Shown piece by piece: positions 15,724 to 23,924 of a DNA stretch of 32,045 bases (positions are counted from its first letter, which is position 1; each line of letters starts with the position of its first letter). The stretch spans positions 1 to 32,045 of the forward strand of contig JAITRL010000282.1 in assembly GCA_031288415.1 (NCBI GenBank), written 5' to 3'. A program made the translations under genes and the position numbers. The notes under the pieces were generated by a model. It was not told where the DNA came from, did no database searches, and was given only the letters and a program-made list of their open reading frames with translations. Source of the stretch: Deltaproteobacteria bacterium. Its GTDB lineage: Bacteria; Desulfobacterota; Desulfarculia; Adiutricales; Adiutricaceae.

Positions 15724-18700
15724 TCATTTCCAGTCCCCCATGAGCACGAATGTCCCCCAAAAATACGGGTGCGAAAAGCCCGCGCCTTCCCAGGGAGGGG
15801 CGCCGGCCGCGTTCCCCCCGGCAGCGGACTCGCCCGCTTCTCCGTAGGCGCTGATCACCTTCCCCCTCGCGGGCGAGGAGGCGGCGGAGACGTTCCGCAT
15901 GACTGAGAGCTGCGCCGCCTGCAGGGCCGAAGCCTTGTCCAGCCCCTGGAGATACCGCAGCCTGTAGAATTCCCGCATGAGATCCGGCGCGCTGAGATCA
16001 TCCACCGGGCTGAGGCTGGCGAGCACGGCCGCTCCCCCCGCCCTCTGCACGATCTCCCCGAAACTCTCCACCTCCTTGCCGTCCACCCTTCTCCAGTCCC
16101 CGGAGGCGGTGTCGCACGCCGAAAGCGTCAGAAGATCCAGGCCTTTGAAGTCAAGGTCAGGGGATGACTTTATCTCGGCAAGGCTGAGGGTCGCCCCGTC
16201 CCCCAGCAGAAGGGCGGTGTTCGCGATGCTCCGCGGGTCAAGGCGGAAATGACTCGCCACGTGCACCACCGGCGCTTCCGAGGCCAAGCCCCGGGAAAGG
16301 GCTTCACGGGTGAATTCCGAGTCCAGAAGGGCTTCGCCTTCCAAAGCCCCCGCCTCCCTTTCCCCGGAGCCGGCCGGCCTTCCGGAACCCCCTTCCCCGG
16401 GCCGGCTTCCGGCTCCGCCGGCGCTGTCCCGGCCTTCAGCGGAGCCCGGGCCTTTGCCTGCGGAGCCGTGGCCCCGCACCACCGCGGCCAGCTCCGCGGC
16501 GACCCCGGGCAGGGCCGGAAAGCCCGGCCACTCCCTCGTCACCCCGAAGGCCCTGGCCGACGGCCTGTCAGGCCTTGCGGAATCCCGCATTCTCTCCACG
16601 GTGGACTCCGTCACGATCACCGTGGGGTATTTTTCCGCCAGCCACCTCTCCCCGTCCCACAGCGCCGCCATGGGCACGTAGCGCAGGGCGCCGTCCAAGG
16701 ACAGCATGAGGGTGTGCGCCCCGGAGGCCTTCAGGGCCTCCTCGACGGGCGCGAACACGTGGCCGTAGAGCCTTGCCCCGAGCGGCCTGGGATCTTTCGC
16801 GGGGTTCTGGAAGGCCGCGCGGAACTCGGCGACGAGCCCGGCGAGCTCTTCCCTGGTCACGGCCGACTCGCCGGCCGCGAGGCCTTCCGGCGTTATCAGG
16901 GTGACGTGGAGGGTCTTTTCCGCGGACACGGCGTAGACGAGGGCCGCGCCGGCGCCCGCCGCCGCGAGGGCTTCCCGGCGGGCCTTGAACCTCTCCGACG
17001 CCCAGGCAGGGGGAGGAGCGGCCTTCGCCTCTGCCGAGGCCAACAGCCCTGGCAGCCTGTCCAGAGCCTTGGCAAAGCCAGCCCGGGCCTTACGGTCTTC
17101 CTCATCCAGCGCGGCCAGGCGCGCCTGCTCCTCCGGAAGGAGGCCTTCCTCTTCCCGCTTTTCGGCCAGCGCCCCGCGGGCGGCGGCCGCCGCGGCAGAG
17201 GCGGCCGCCGCCTCCGAGAAGTCCTTCCAGGCCGGCTCTTCCGGTGCTCCGATGAAAAGGGAGGTTTCCTGACCCGCGCCGCCGGCGCCCCAGGCGGGAG
17301 CCGGAGCCGCGGAGGCCCCTGCCGAGGCCCCCGCGGCCGCGGCTTCCCTGGCGGCGGGGGCCCTGCGCGCCGACGGCGGTGGGTAAGCCGTATCCGCATC
17401 AAGCTCGCTGAGCTCGTCCTCTTTCAGGAGTCCCAGCACCCAGAGAGCCTCCTCGCCCCTCCCGAGCCTCATGAGGACGTCGAACAGCCGGCGGTAGCGG
17501 TTTTCCACCGTGGCCAGCCAGCTCCGCCTCAGTTCCGGCTCGAGGGAGGCGAGGCGGCCTCTTTGGCCTTGCGCGGACTGGACCGAGAGCTTGAGGAAAA
17601 AGGCCGCCTCCTCCAGGCTGCCCTCTGAGGCGAGGATGGACCCCAGGCTCGCCGCCGAGACCCCGGCCACCGGATCGTCCATGCCCCGCAGGCGCAGGGA
17701 AGTCTCCAGGACCTCCGTAAGCATCGCTTTCGCCTCGGCGGGCTCTCCCAGGGCGAAAAGGACGTTGGCGAGGCTGTTGGCCGAGGTCAGGGCCTGGGGG
17801 TGACCCTGCCCGAGGGCCCGCCGCCTCGCCTCCAGGGCCTCCCGGTAAAGATCCCTGGCCCCCGCGAGATCTCCCATGTCTTCCGCGGCGGAGGCCAGGT
17901 TATGCAGGGAAGTCAAGGTGTTCTGGTGGTCCGGCCCGAAAACCCTCCTGCCGGTCTCCAGGACCTCCCGGTGCAGTTCCAGCGCGCCCGCGTGATCGCC
18001 GATCCTGCCCAGCGTCGACCCGAGGTTGTTCATGGTCCCCAGGGTATACGGATGCTCATTTCCCAACGCGCGCCTGGCCGCCTCCAGGAGCTCGCGCTGC
18101 ATGTCCCTCGCCCCGCCGAAATCCCCCAGCCTGACCAGGATGTTGGCGAGGAGGTTCATGGAGTACAGCGTGTCCTCGTGGTCGGCGCCCAGCGTGAGTT
18201 TCCGGGCCTCCAGGGCCTCGCGCGCCAGGTCCCTGGCCCTGGCGAGATCCGCGAGATAGCTCAGGACCGTGGCCAGGTTGGCTTTCGAGGCCAAGGTGGA
18301 GGGATGTTCAGGGCCCAGGTCCCGGGCCCTCGCCTCCAGGACCTCGCCGTAGAGATCCCTGGCCTCGGCGTACTCGCCTTGCTCGATCAGAACGCGGGCA
18401 AGGCTGTTTTTAGCTGACAGCGTCTCGGGGCTCGCCGGCCCAAGCGACCGTACCCTCTCGCCGACGGACTCGCGGGAAAGGGCCGCCGCCCCCGCCAGGT
18501 CCCCTCGCCTGGACAGGGCGCCGGCCATGTTGTCCAGGCAGCGCAGGGTGGCGGGGTGGCTCGGCCCTAAGGCTCCCCTCATTCCCTCCAGGGATTCCCT
18601 GTAAAGGCCCTCGGCCTCGCCGTGACGGCCGAGCCGGGACAGGGCGCTAGCCAGGCTGGCCTTGACGGACAGGACCTCCGGATGCTCGGGACCCAGGGCG

Positions 18701-19611
18701 CGCGCCCTCGCCTCCGCAGTCCGCTTGAGGATGCCGGCGGCCTCGTCCAGATCCCCGAGATCGATGAGGGCGAAGGCAAGGCCGTTTTCCGCGGCCAAGG
18801 CCTCCGGGCTGTCAGGCCCGAGGGCCTGGCTGCAGGACTCCGCCGCCTCCCTGAAGGCTTGCGCCGCGGCCTTAGCCTCGCCGGCGCCCCGGAGGGCGGT
18901 CGCGGACATGAGCGTGGCGGTCAGGGCCAGAGGATGGGTTGGCCCCAGCGCGGCCGCGGCCCTGCCGGCGATATGGGCAAAAGCATGGACGGCGGCCCGG
19001 GCGGCAGAGGGGTCGCCATCGGCCATGGCGAGGCGGGCGGCGGTCGTCTCCGCGAAGAGGGCCTCGGCGGAATCGGCCCCGAGGGACTCCGCGAGCCCTG
19101 CCCAGGCGCGCCGGGCGATCCCCTGGTAATCCTCGCCGCCTCTTCCTCCGTGCTCTTCAGCTTCCCGGACCATGCGGCTCAAGGCGGCCAGGGTCCGCGG
19201 GTCGCCTTCGCCGTAAGCGGCCTCCGCCGCCGCGGAGACGGCCTTCCAGGCCTCGGCGGCCCTGCCGAAGCTTGACTCGCCGGAGAAGCGCTCCGCCTCT
19301 GCCCGCAAGGCCTCAAGCTCCGGGGACATCTCCCCGAATTCCCAGGGAGGGCGGTAATACGCGCCCTTAGACGCGGCCGCGGCCCCTGTCTTGTCCGCGG
19401 GGGCGGGCGCGTCTCCTGCGGAAGGACCCGCCTGGCCGCCGTCCGCGGCTCCTGCGGATGGCTCCTCATGGGCCCCGGCCGCAACCCCAGCGGAAGAGGG
19501 CTGCCCCTCCCGCGCCCCGGCGCGGCAGGCAGGCGACAGGCAGAAGGCCAAAGCCGCCAAAACGGCCGCGGCGGCGGCAAGAGCGCGGTACTGACCGGAC
19601 GGCTTTGCCAT
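15724..19611 (-). CDS. Exported TPR-CHAT (caspase-like peptidase) protein
   Basis: A 1295-residue protein with a GGAG ribosome binding site and a good promoter. Residues 1-33 form a signal peptide (hydrophobic Ala/Leu core, Ala-Gly-Ala at 31-33), so it is probably exported. An Ala/Gly-rich spacer leads to YYRPPWEFGEMSPELEALRA (85-104), shared with the TPR protein at 10966-12999. About eleven kinesin-light-chain-type TPR units of 42 residues follow (roughly 220-690, LGP.HP.TL signatures), then an Ala-rich helical linker. The CHAT domain (about 890-1290) shows LSLDGALRYVPMAAL, then the likely catalytic dyad His1121 (VVHVASHF) and Cys1166 (LSACDTA), and VLASLSPVDD. CHAT domains are caspase/separase-like cysteine peptidases. 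A Gly/Ser-rich insertion interrupts the domain before the His. The usual HG is HF here. The substrate is unknown. Confidence 0.9.
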   Translation of the reverse strand: MAKPSGQYRALAAAAAVLAALAFCLSPACRAGAREGQPSSAGVAAGAHEEPSAGAADGGQAGPSAGDAPAPADKTGAAAASKGAYYRPPWEFGEMSPELEALRAEAERFSGESSFGRAAEAWKAVSAAAEAAYGEGDPRTLAALSRMVREAEEHGGRGGEDYQGIARRAWAGLAESLGADSAEALFAETTAARLAMADGDPSAARAAVHAFAHIAGRAAAALGPTHPLALTATLMSATALRGAGEAKAAAQAFREAAESCSQALGPDSPEALAAENGLAFALIDLGDLDEAAGILKRTAEARARALGPEHPEVLSVKASLASALSRLGRHGEAEGLYRESLEGMRGALGPSHPATLRCLDNMAGALSRRGDLAGAAALSRESVGERVRSLGPASPETLSAKNSLARVLIEQGEYAEARDLYGEVLEARARDLGPEHPSTLASKANLATVLSYLADLARARDLAREALEARKLTLGADHEDTLYSMNLLANILVRLGDFGGARDMQRELLEAARRALGNEHPYTLGTMNNLGSTLGRIGDHAGALELHREVLETGRRVFGPDHQNTLTSLHNLASAAEDMGDLAGARDLYREALEARRRALGQGHPQALTSANSLANVLFALGEPAEAKAMLTEVLETSLRLRGMDDPVAGVSAASLGSILASEGSLEEAAFFLKLSVQSAQGQRGRLASLEPELRRSWLATVENRYRRLFDVLMRLGRGEEALWVLGLLKEDELSELDADTAYPPPSARRAPAAREAAAAGASAGASAAPAPAWGAGGAGQETSLFIGAPEEPAWKDFSEAAAASAAAAAARGALAEKREEEGLLPEEQARLAALDEEDRKARAGFAKALDRLPGLLASAEAKAAPPPAWASERFKARREALAAAGAGAALVYAVSAEKTLHVTLITPEGLAAGESAVTREELAGLVAEFRAAFQNPAKDPRPLGARLYGHVFAPVEEALKASGAHTLMLSLDGALRYVPMAALWDGERWLAEKYPTVIVTESTVERMRDSARPDRPSARAFGVTREWPGFPALPGVAAELAAVVRGHGSAGKGPGSAEGRDSAGGAGSRPGEGGSGRPAGSGEREAGALEGEALLDSEFTREALSRGLASEAPVVHVASHFRLDPRSIANTALLLGDGATLSLAEIKSSPDLDFKGLDLLTLSACDTASGDWRRVDGKEVESFGEIVQRAGGAAVLASLSPVDDLSAPDLMREFYRLRYLQGLDKASALQAAQLSVMRNVSAASSPARGKVISAYGEAGESAAGGNAAGAPPWEGAGFSHPYFWGTFVLMGDWK

Positions 19612-19657
19612 AAGACGTTCTCCGTGGAAGCTTCGCGGTAAAGACAGGGCATACGCG

Positions 19658-19685
19658 ATTATACCGGAACCTGGCGAAGGATCAA
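19658..19685 (-). promoter_or_regulatory. Promoter of the TPR-CHAT gene
   Basis: On the minus strand, TTGATC (19685 to 19680), a 16-base spacer, and a perfect TATAAT (19663 to 19658). The expected start point gives a leader of about 40 nt before the ATG at 19611. Confidence 0.65.
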
Positions 19686-20188
19686 CGCCAACCCTTGCGG
19701 TACAAGGCTGATCCTAAGAGCTCCAGGCGCTTGCCCGCGCAAGGGCCGAAAAGACGCCGCGTCGAGCGGCAGCCAAGGCGTTTGCGCTTGCGTTACGTCG
19801 AAAGCCGTAACGGAATGGCGAAAGCCCTTGCGTTCATGAAGGAGCAAACGGGCGGGGAGCAAGGGCAGGGCCGCGCTCCGGCGCGCCTTGTCCCGCGGCG
19901 GCCGCGAAACCTGCCTGCCGAAGGCCGCGCGCAGGCCTCAGCCCTGCGCCAGGAAAACCCCCGCGATAATCAGCCCCGCTCGGGCGACGGGAAAGCCCGC
20001 GCGGTTTGCCGCAGGGCGCGCGCCGCCTGAGGGCCCGTCGGCCGGCTTCAGGGCGTGGCAGCCCGGCGGCGCTGACATCGGCATAAGCGGCCTTGTTCCG
20101 TCCGCGGCGCTTCATGCCGGGCGGCCCCTGCACGAAAAGGGCATGGAACCGCAAGGCGAAGGCAAGCCGCGGGAGCCGGCCCCGGAAA

Positions 20189-20236
20189 ACTTCTTCGGAA
20201 GCTTTCTTCGGAAACCTTCTTCGAAAGCCTTCTTCG
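20189..20236. repeat. Short TTCTTCGGAAR tandem run
   Basis: Four successive 13-14-bp units of the form TTCTTCG(G/A)AA(G/A)C lie in the intergenic region. They read through as short Phe/Ser or Lys/Glu repeats in several frames and do not belong to a recognised gene. Confidence 0.5.
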
Positions 20237-20345
20237 GCAGGGGTAAAATGCCGTTTTGCCCTCCGCTCTGGACAGGATCCCCCCCCGGCGCTTCCGCTTT
20301 TCCGGAAAAGAATCGCCGGCTCTTCCGGTCGGGAGCCGATTGTTT

Positions 20346-20441
20346 CCCTCAAGGCCGAAATGCTCAAGCCCCTCAAGGCCTGAATGCTCAAGTCCCTCAA
20401 CGCCTGAATGCTCAAGTCCCTCAAGGCCTGAATGCGCAGGG
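20346..20441. repeat. 24-bp tandem repeat, four units
   Basis: Four contiguous 24-bp units start at 20346, 20370, 20394 and 20418, each opening CCCTCAA(G/C)G and containing GAATGCTCAAG in the middle units. The inner units are nearly identical; the outer ones have drifted. It would read as an eight-residue IQALRDLS repeat on the minus strand, but no gene with a start and ribosome binding site contains it. It behaves like a minisatellite. Confidence 0.75.
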
Positions 20442-20807
20442 TATTTCGGCCTTCCCTGTCCCGCCCTTGGCGGAGCCTCCTCCCGCCTGCCCGCCGGAGG
20501 GCGGGGACCTCCCTGGGCCGCGGCCCCGGAAGGCCGTAGACAACCCGATCCAAGGCCGGCGTCCTTTCCGCCGGAAGCTCCCGGCCAAAAGGGAGCGGGC
20601 GCTCCCTTGGCTCGAGGATCAAAGCGGCAACCGCGCTGCCCTCAGGCAAGCTTAAACCCACAGTGCCGCCGGCTGCCAGGATTCCCGCCCAGGCCGGCCG
20701 GAGCCCTCAAGCCGACGGAGGGTCCTTGACCCGTACGCCCCCAGGCCTCCGGCGCGCCCGGAGGGCCGTTTTCCCGCGGCCGGGGGCTTTGCGCCCGCCC
20801 GGCGGAC

Positions 20808-22595
20808 CTAAGTCTCTTTGCCGATGCCGATGAGCATGTTTAGTATGGCCGCCCGGCACAGCTCGCGGTACTTCAGGGCCTTGGCCGCGTCGCCGTTCAA
20901 GGCGTGGAGGAGCGACAGGGCGATCGAGGGGCGCCAGGAACGCCGGTGGCCCCGCCCGAGGGCTTTGACCGTCAGGGACACGTGCCGTTCCAGGACCTCC
21001 GCGTGCCCCGCGAGATCCCCCAAGGCCAACCTGATCGCGGCGAGCCTTTCCAGGGCTTCCAGTTCCCGCGCGGGGTCGGCCCGCCGCGGCTTCCCGCGCT
21101 TCTTGAGCTCCTGCCAGGCGTACCCGGAGAACAGATCGGCGTCGGGCGGCTCGCCCCCGACAAGGTGCATCGTGGCAAGGCCCAGATTAAAGAAGACGGA
21201 GTCGGGAAACGCGAACCCTGAGGCCTTCGAGCTGGCTTCGCGGGCCTCCCTGTAGGCAATCGAGGCGGGCAGGGTCGCCCCGACGGCGCTCATGGCGTCG
21301 CAGTACGTGAAGACCGTATCCAGGCTTTCGCTGAAGTACAGGCGGCCGGCCGCGGCGTTTATCTCCGTCAGTTCAACGAAGAGCCTGCCGGCCCGGTCGA
21401 ACAAGCCGGTCTCGACGGCAAAGGCCGCCTCCCTGAAGACGCCCGCGAAGGCCGCCTGGGGACTGTCGCCCAGGAGCCGCGCCCTGGCCGCCTGATCTCC
21501 GCCGGAGAGGGCGCGGAACTCGTCCTCGGCGCAGAGCTCCGACAGGGCGGCGGCCAGGGGGGTCAGCAGCCCGCCTGGCCGCAGCCGCTCCCGCCTGTCG
21601 TTGAGCAGCGCGTGTTTCACGTTCACGGCTTCGACGCTCTCGCCCAGCAGCATGAGGATGCTGGCCAGAACGGCCGCGGACTTGACGACTACGGGATGCA
21701 CGGGCCCCAGGGCCTGCCGGGCATCGGAGAACCCCCGCTCCATGACCGAGCGGGCCTGCCCGAGTTTCTTGTTCTTAATGTGGCAGACGGCCAGCAAGAC
21801 GACGGACTCGGCCGTGTCCGGGTGACCGGGCCCCAGGCGCTTCCTGCGGCCGGAAACCGCCTGCCTGAGGAGGTCATGCCCGCGGCGGACATCATCTTTC
21901 TGGAGAAAAGCGGCCGCCAGGTCGTGAATGGAGGCGAGGGTGCGCGGATCCCCCTCCCCGAAGGCCTTTTTGCGGATGACATACGCCTCGTCAAACACCT
22001 GAAGGGAAATCTCGGACTCGCCCGCCTCGCGCAAGGAGTCGGCGAGGCCGGTCAGGGACTCGGCCACGCTGTGGTGGGAGGCGCCCAGGGCTTGCGCCCG
22101 CGCGGCCCCGGCCATTGCATGGAAGGAGACGGCTCTCTGGAGGTCCTTCAGGGCGCGGAGGCATTCGGCCAACGCGCCCATGAGCCCGATCGCGGCCGGG
22201 GAGGCTTCGTCGGGGGTATCGGAGAGGCCTGAGGGAACCTCGCTGCCGGCCTCGGAGAACCTCCTGCGGGCCTCCAGAAGGCGGAGCAGCATGAAGTCCA
22301 GGCCATGGCGCGCCTTCCCGCAGCCGAGGCCGACGTCGCTTATGTCCGGGAGCGGGCCTGTCCCCGCCGCGGCGGCAGCCCACTCCGCCGCTTCCCGCGC
22401 CAGCTCCTCGCCGGCGCCCTCCAGTTTTCCGGCGGCACGGCCGGCCCAGGCGTCGATCTCCCCCCCGGTGCCGTTTTCGGGCCGGGAGAAGCCAAAGAAA
22501 GGGACGGCCAGCAAGACGGGGGCAGCGCGAAAGTCAGCGGCGATGCCGGTCAGCATTTCCAAAACGGCCTTGCGCCTGTTATCGAAAATTTGCAT
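20808..22595 (-). CDS. TPR repeat protein TPR-A
   Basis: A 595-residue protein without signal peptide or catalytic motif, so probably cytoplasmic. GGAAGAG lies at good spacing before the ATG at 22595. The N-terminal helical region (1-130) contains AWAGRAAGKLEGAGEELARE and KARHGLDFMLLRLLEARRRFSEAG, conserved in TPR-B. TPR-like units follow with LG.(S/G)HP signatures (LGASHHSVAESLTGLADSL, FGEGDPRTLASIHDLAA, LGPGHPDTAESVVLLA, LGPVHPVVVKSAAVLA). The second half is a helical region ending in GDLAGHAEVLERHVSLTVKALGRGH and DAAKALKYREL. It is a tandem paralogue of TPR-B (23925-25715), with homologous leader and promoter. The last dozen residues (ILNMLIGIGKET) differ from TPR-B and resemble its own N-terminus (VLEMLTGIAADF). 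The function is unknown; protein binding is expected. Confidence 0.85.
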   Translation of the reverse strand: MQIFDNRRKAVLEMLTGIAADFRAAPVLLAVPFFGFSRPENGTGGEIDAWAGRAAGKLEGAGEELAREAAEWAAAAAGTGPLPDISDVGLGCGKARHGLDFMLLRLLEARRRFSEAGSEVPSGLSDTPDEASPAAIGLMGALAECLRALKDLQRAVSFHAMAGAARAQALGASHHSVAESLTGLADSLREAGESEISLQVFDEAYVIRKKAFGEGDPRTLASIHDLAAAFLQKDDVRRGHDLLRQAVSGRRKRLGPGHPDTAESVVLLAVCHIKNKKLGQARSVMERGFSDARQALGPVHPVVVKSAAVLASILMLLGESVEAVNVKHALLNDRRERLRPGGLLTPLAAALSELCAEDEFRALSGGDQAARARLLGDSPQAAFAGVFREAAFAVETGLFDRAGRLFVELTEINAAAGRLYFSESLDTVFTYCDAMSAVGATLPASIAYREAREASSKASGFAFPDSVFFNLGLATMHLVGGEPPDADLFSGYAWQELKKRGKPRRADPARELEALERLAAIRLALGDLAGHAEVLERHVSLTVKALGRGHRRSWRPSIALSLLHALNGDAAKALKYRELCRAAILNMLIGIGKET

Positions 22596-22875
22596 TCGGG
22601 ACTCTTCCGGCCGGCCTTTGCAACGGACCGGGTCACGGTCCGGAACCCTTCCGGGAATGGGGCGCCGGGGCTGACAGGAAGCGGAGGAGGGGACCGGCCC
22701 TGGGCGCCTTCCGCATTCGGGGCGGCCCGCGGGAGACCGGCCTTCGCCCCGGCGTCGGCTGAAGCCTCGGCCGAAGGCTCAGGCCGGGGCGAAGGCCGCG
22801 GCCTGAGCGGCGGCGAAGGCCCGGAGACGCCGCAGGGCGCCGGCGCGTAACAGGGCTCCGCAGGGCCGCGGGGAC

Positions 22876-22904
22876 AGATTTGCATTTAAACGCCCCCCTG
22901 TCAA
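22876..22904 (-). promoter_or_regulatory. Promoter of TPR-A (conserved with TPR-B)
   Basis: On the minus strand a perfect TTGACA (22904 to 22899) is followed by 17 bases and AAATCT (22881 to 22876). The TPR-B copy has TTGACA, 17 bases and AAATGT, with GTTTA and TGCAAAT also conserved. Conservation between the two copies is the best evidence that it is a functional site. The leader would be about 280 nt. Confidence 0.6.
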
Positions 22905-23831
22905 GAAAACGGAGGGCCGAGGGCCTTGCAGGCCGCGGCTCCCGCGCGATCCGGCCCGAGCGCGGGGACTTTAGGCGCGGCCGGGGTCCCCGAGCGCCGA
23001 AGCCGCTCCCCGCAAAGCCTTCCAGGCGCGCCGGCGCGCCGTCCGGGCGCGGGGCATGCCTTCCGCCCTCCTGTAACCCCGCCCTTTGGGATGCCTGGCT
23101 TTTCGCGGCCCGAACTCTGGCTTCGCCGCTGCCTGCGGCATGACACGCCTGCCTCCTTACGGCAGACCGCGCATCCTTCAAAGCCCGGCGCCGAGGCGCC
23201 GGAGCCCGGGCCGCCGGCCCTTCGGCGCGGGCCGCATGTCCCGTGGCCGGGCTGAAGGGGCGGCCCCCCTCAGCCCCGAACGACAGGAACGTTCCCCCAG
23301 GCTGAAACCGCCCCGCGGCCATCCTCCCCGCCGCCGCCGGGCGCCCGCGAGTCAACCGAAAGGTTCCCGGCCGCGCGATTCTTCCTTGCGGCTTACGGCA
23401 AAGTCCTTTCCTCCCGCAGGCCGGCCTGCCGCCGCGGGCCTTTTGAGCCCCCAGCCCAGGAGGGCTTCGCGCGGGGCCGTCCCGAATCCGCATACGGCCG
23501 CAAGCGCGCCGCGGCCGTCGGCCGACGGTTCATCGGCGCCGGCCCGGGCTGGCGGCTCCGCGGCGCAGGGAGGCCGCGGCCTTCCGGGCCTGAGGCCTGC
23601 CGCTGTTTCGCCGGAGGGCTCACGTCCTAAGGGGAGGGGGCGATCCCCCGGTCTGCGGATCTCGGGAGGGCCGGGCGCCTCGGCAAAATGCAGGCTTTAG
23701 CCCTCAGGGCGGAAGCCTTCCATGTTCGGCGGCCCGGGCTTCCCCGCCCAAAGCCGCCCGGACCCCTCAAGCAGGCACGGAAGTCATCGCCCGGCGCGCC
23801 TTCCAGGCCGCAGGCCTGACCGGAGGTCCCT

Positions 23832-23903
23832 TTTCGCGGCCTGACGGCCTTCGGCGGCCCTGCGGCCTTTGGCGGCCCTGCGGCCTTTCGCGGCCCTGCG
23901 GCC
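23832..23903. repeat. 18-bp tandem repeat, four units
   Basis: Four contiguous 18-bp units at 23832, 23850, 23868 and 23886, consensus TTTSGCGGCCCTGCGGCC. It lies just past the stop codon of TPR-B. The unit has dyad symmetry (GGCC), so it may form hairpins and affect transcript ends. Confidence 0.7.
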
Positions 23904-23924
23904 TTTTGCCGGCCCGCCCCGGCC

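Larger units (their letters stand above)
19612..20807. other. Intergenic region with promoter and repeats
   Basis: 1.2 kb between minus-strand genes. It contains the TPR-CHAT promoter, a short TTCTTCGGAAR tandem run at about 20189-20236, and a 24-bp tandem repeat at 20346-20441. No convincing gene was found. Confidence 0.6.
22596..23924. other. Leader, promoter and duplicated upstream DNA of TPR-A
   Basis: 1.3 kb between TPR-B and TPR-A. The first 280 bp is the TPR-A leader and the promoter lies at 22876-22904. About 22990-23130 aligns with DNA upstream of TPR-B (about 26150-26275), showing that non-coding DNA was duplicated with the gene. An 18-bp tandem repeat lies at the far end (23832-23903). 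Long minus-strand open frames here lack coding character. Confidence 0.65.

Noticed and set aside
19505-19611. Lipoprotein signal on the TPR-CHAT protein
   Set aside because: The two cysteines in the signal region are preceded by LAF and SPA, which do not fit a good lipobox; cleavage at Ala-Gly-Ala is more likely.
15724-19611. Bacterial gasdermin or type III-E CRISPR partner for the CHAT protein
   Set aside because: No gasdermin-like or CRISPR effector gene is present in the window, and the export signal argues against those cytoplasmic systems.
20346-20441. CRISPR array
   Set aside because: The units are directly adjacent without unique spacers, and no cas genes are nearby. The same applies to the other tandem repeats.
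22633-23493. Long minus-strand open frame upstream of TPR-A, with a counterpart at 25699-26646
   Set aside because: The two frames show only the similarity expected from duplicated DNA, cover the promoter and leader, and have no domain or ribosome binding site; treated as non-coding.
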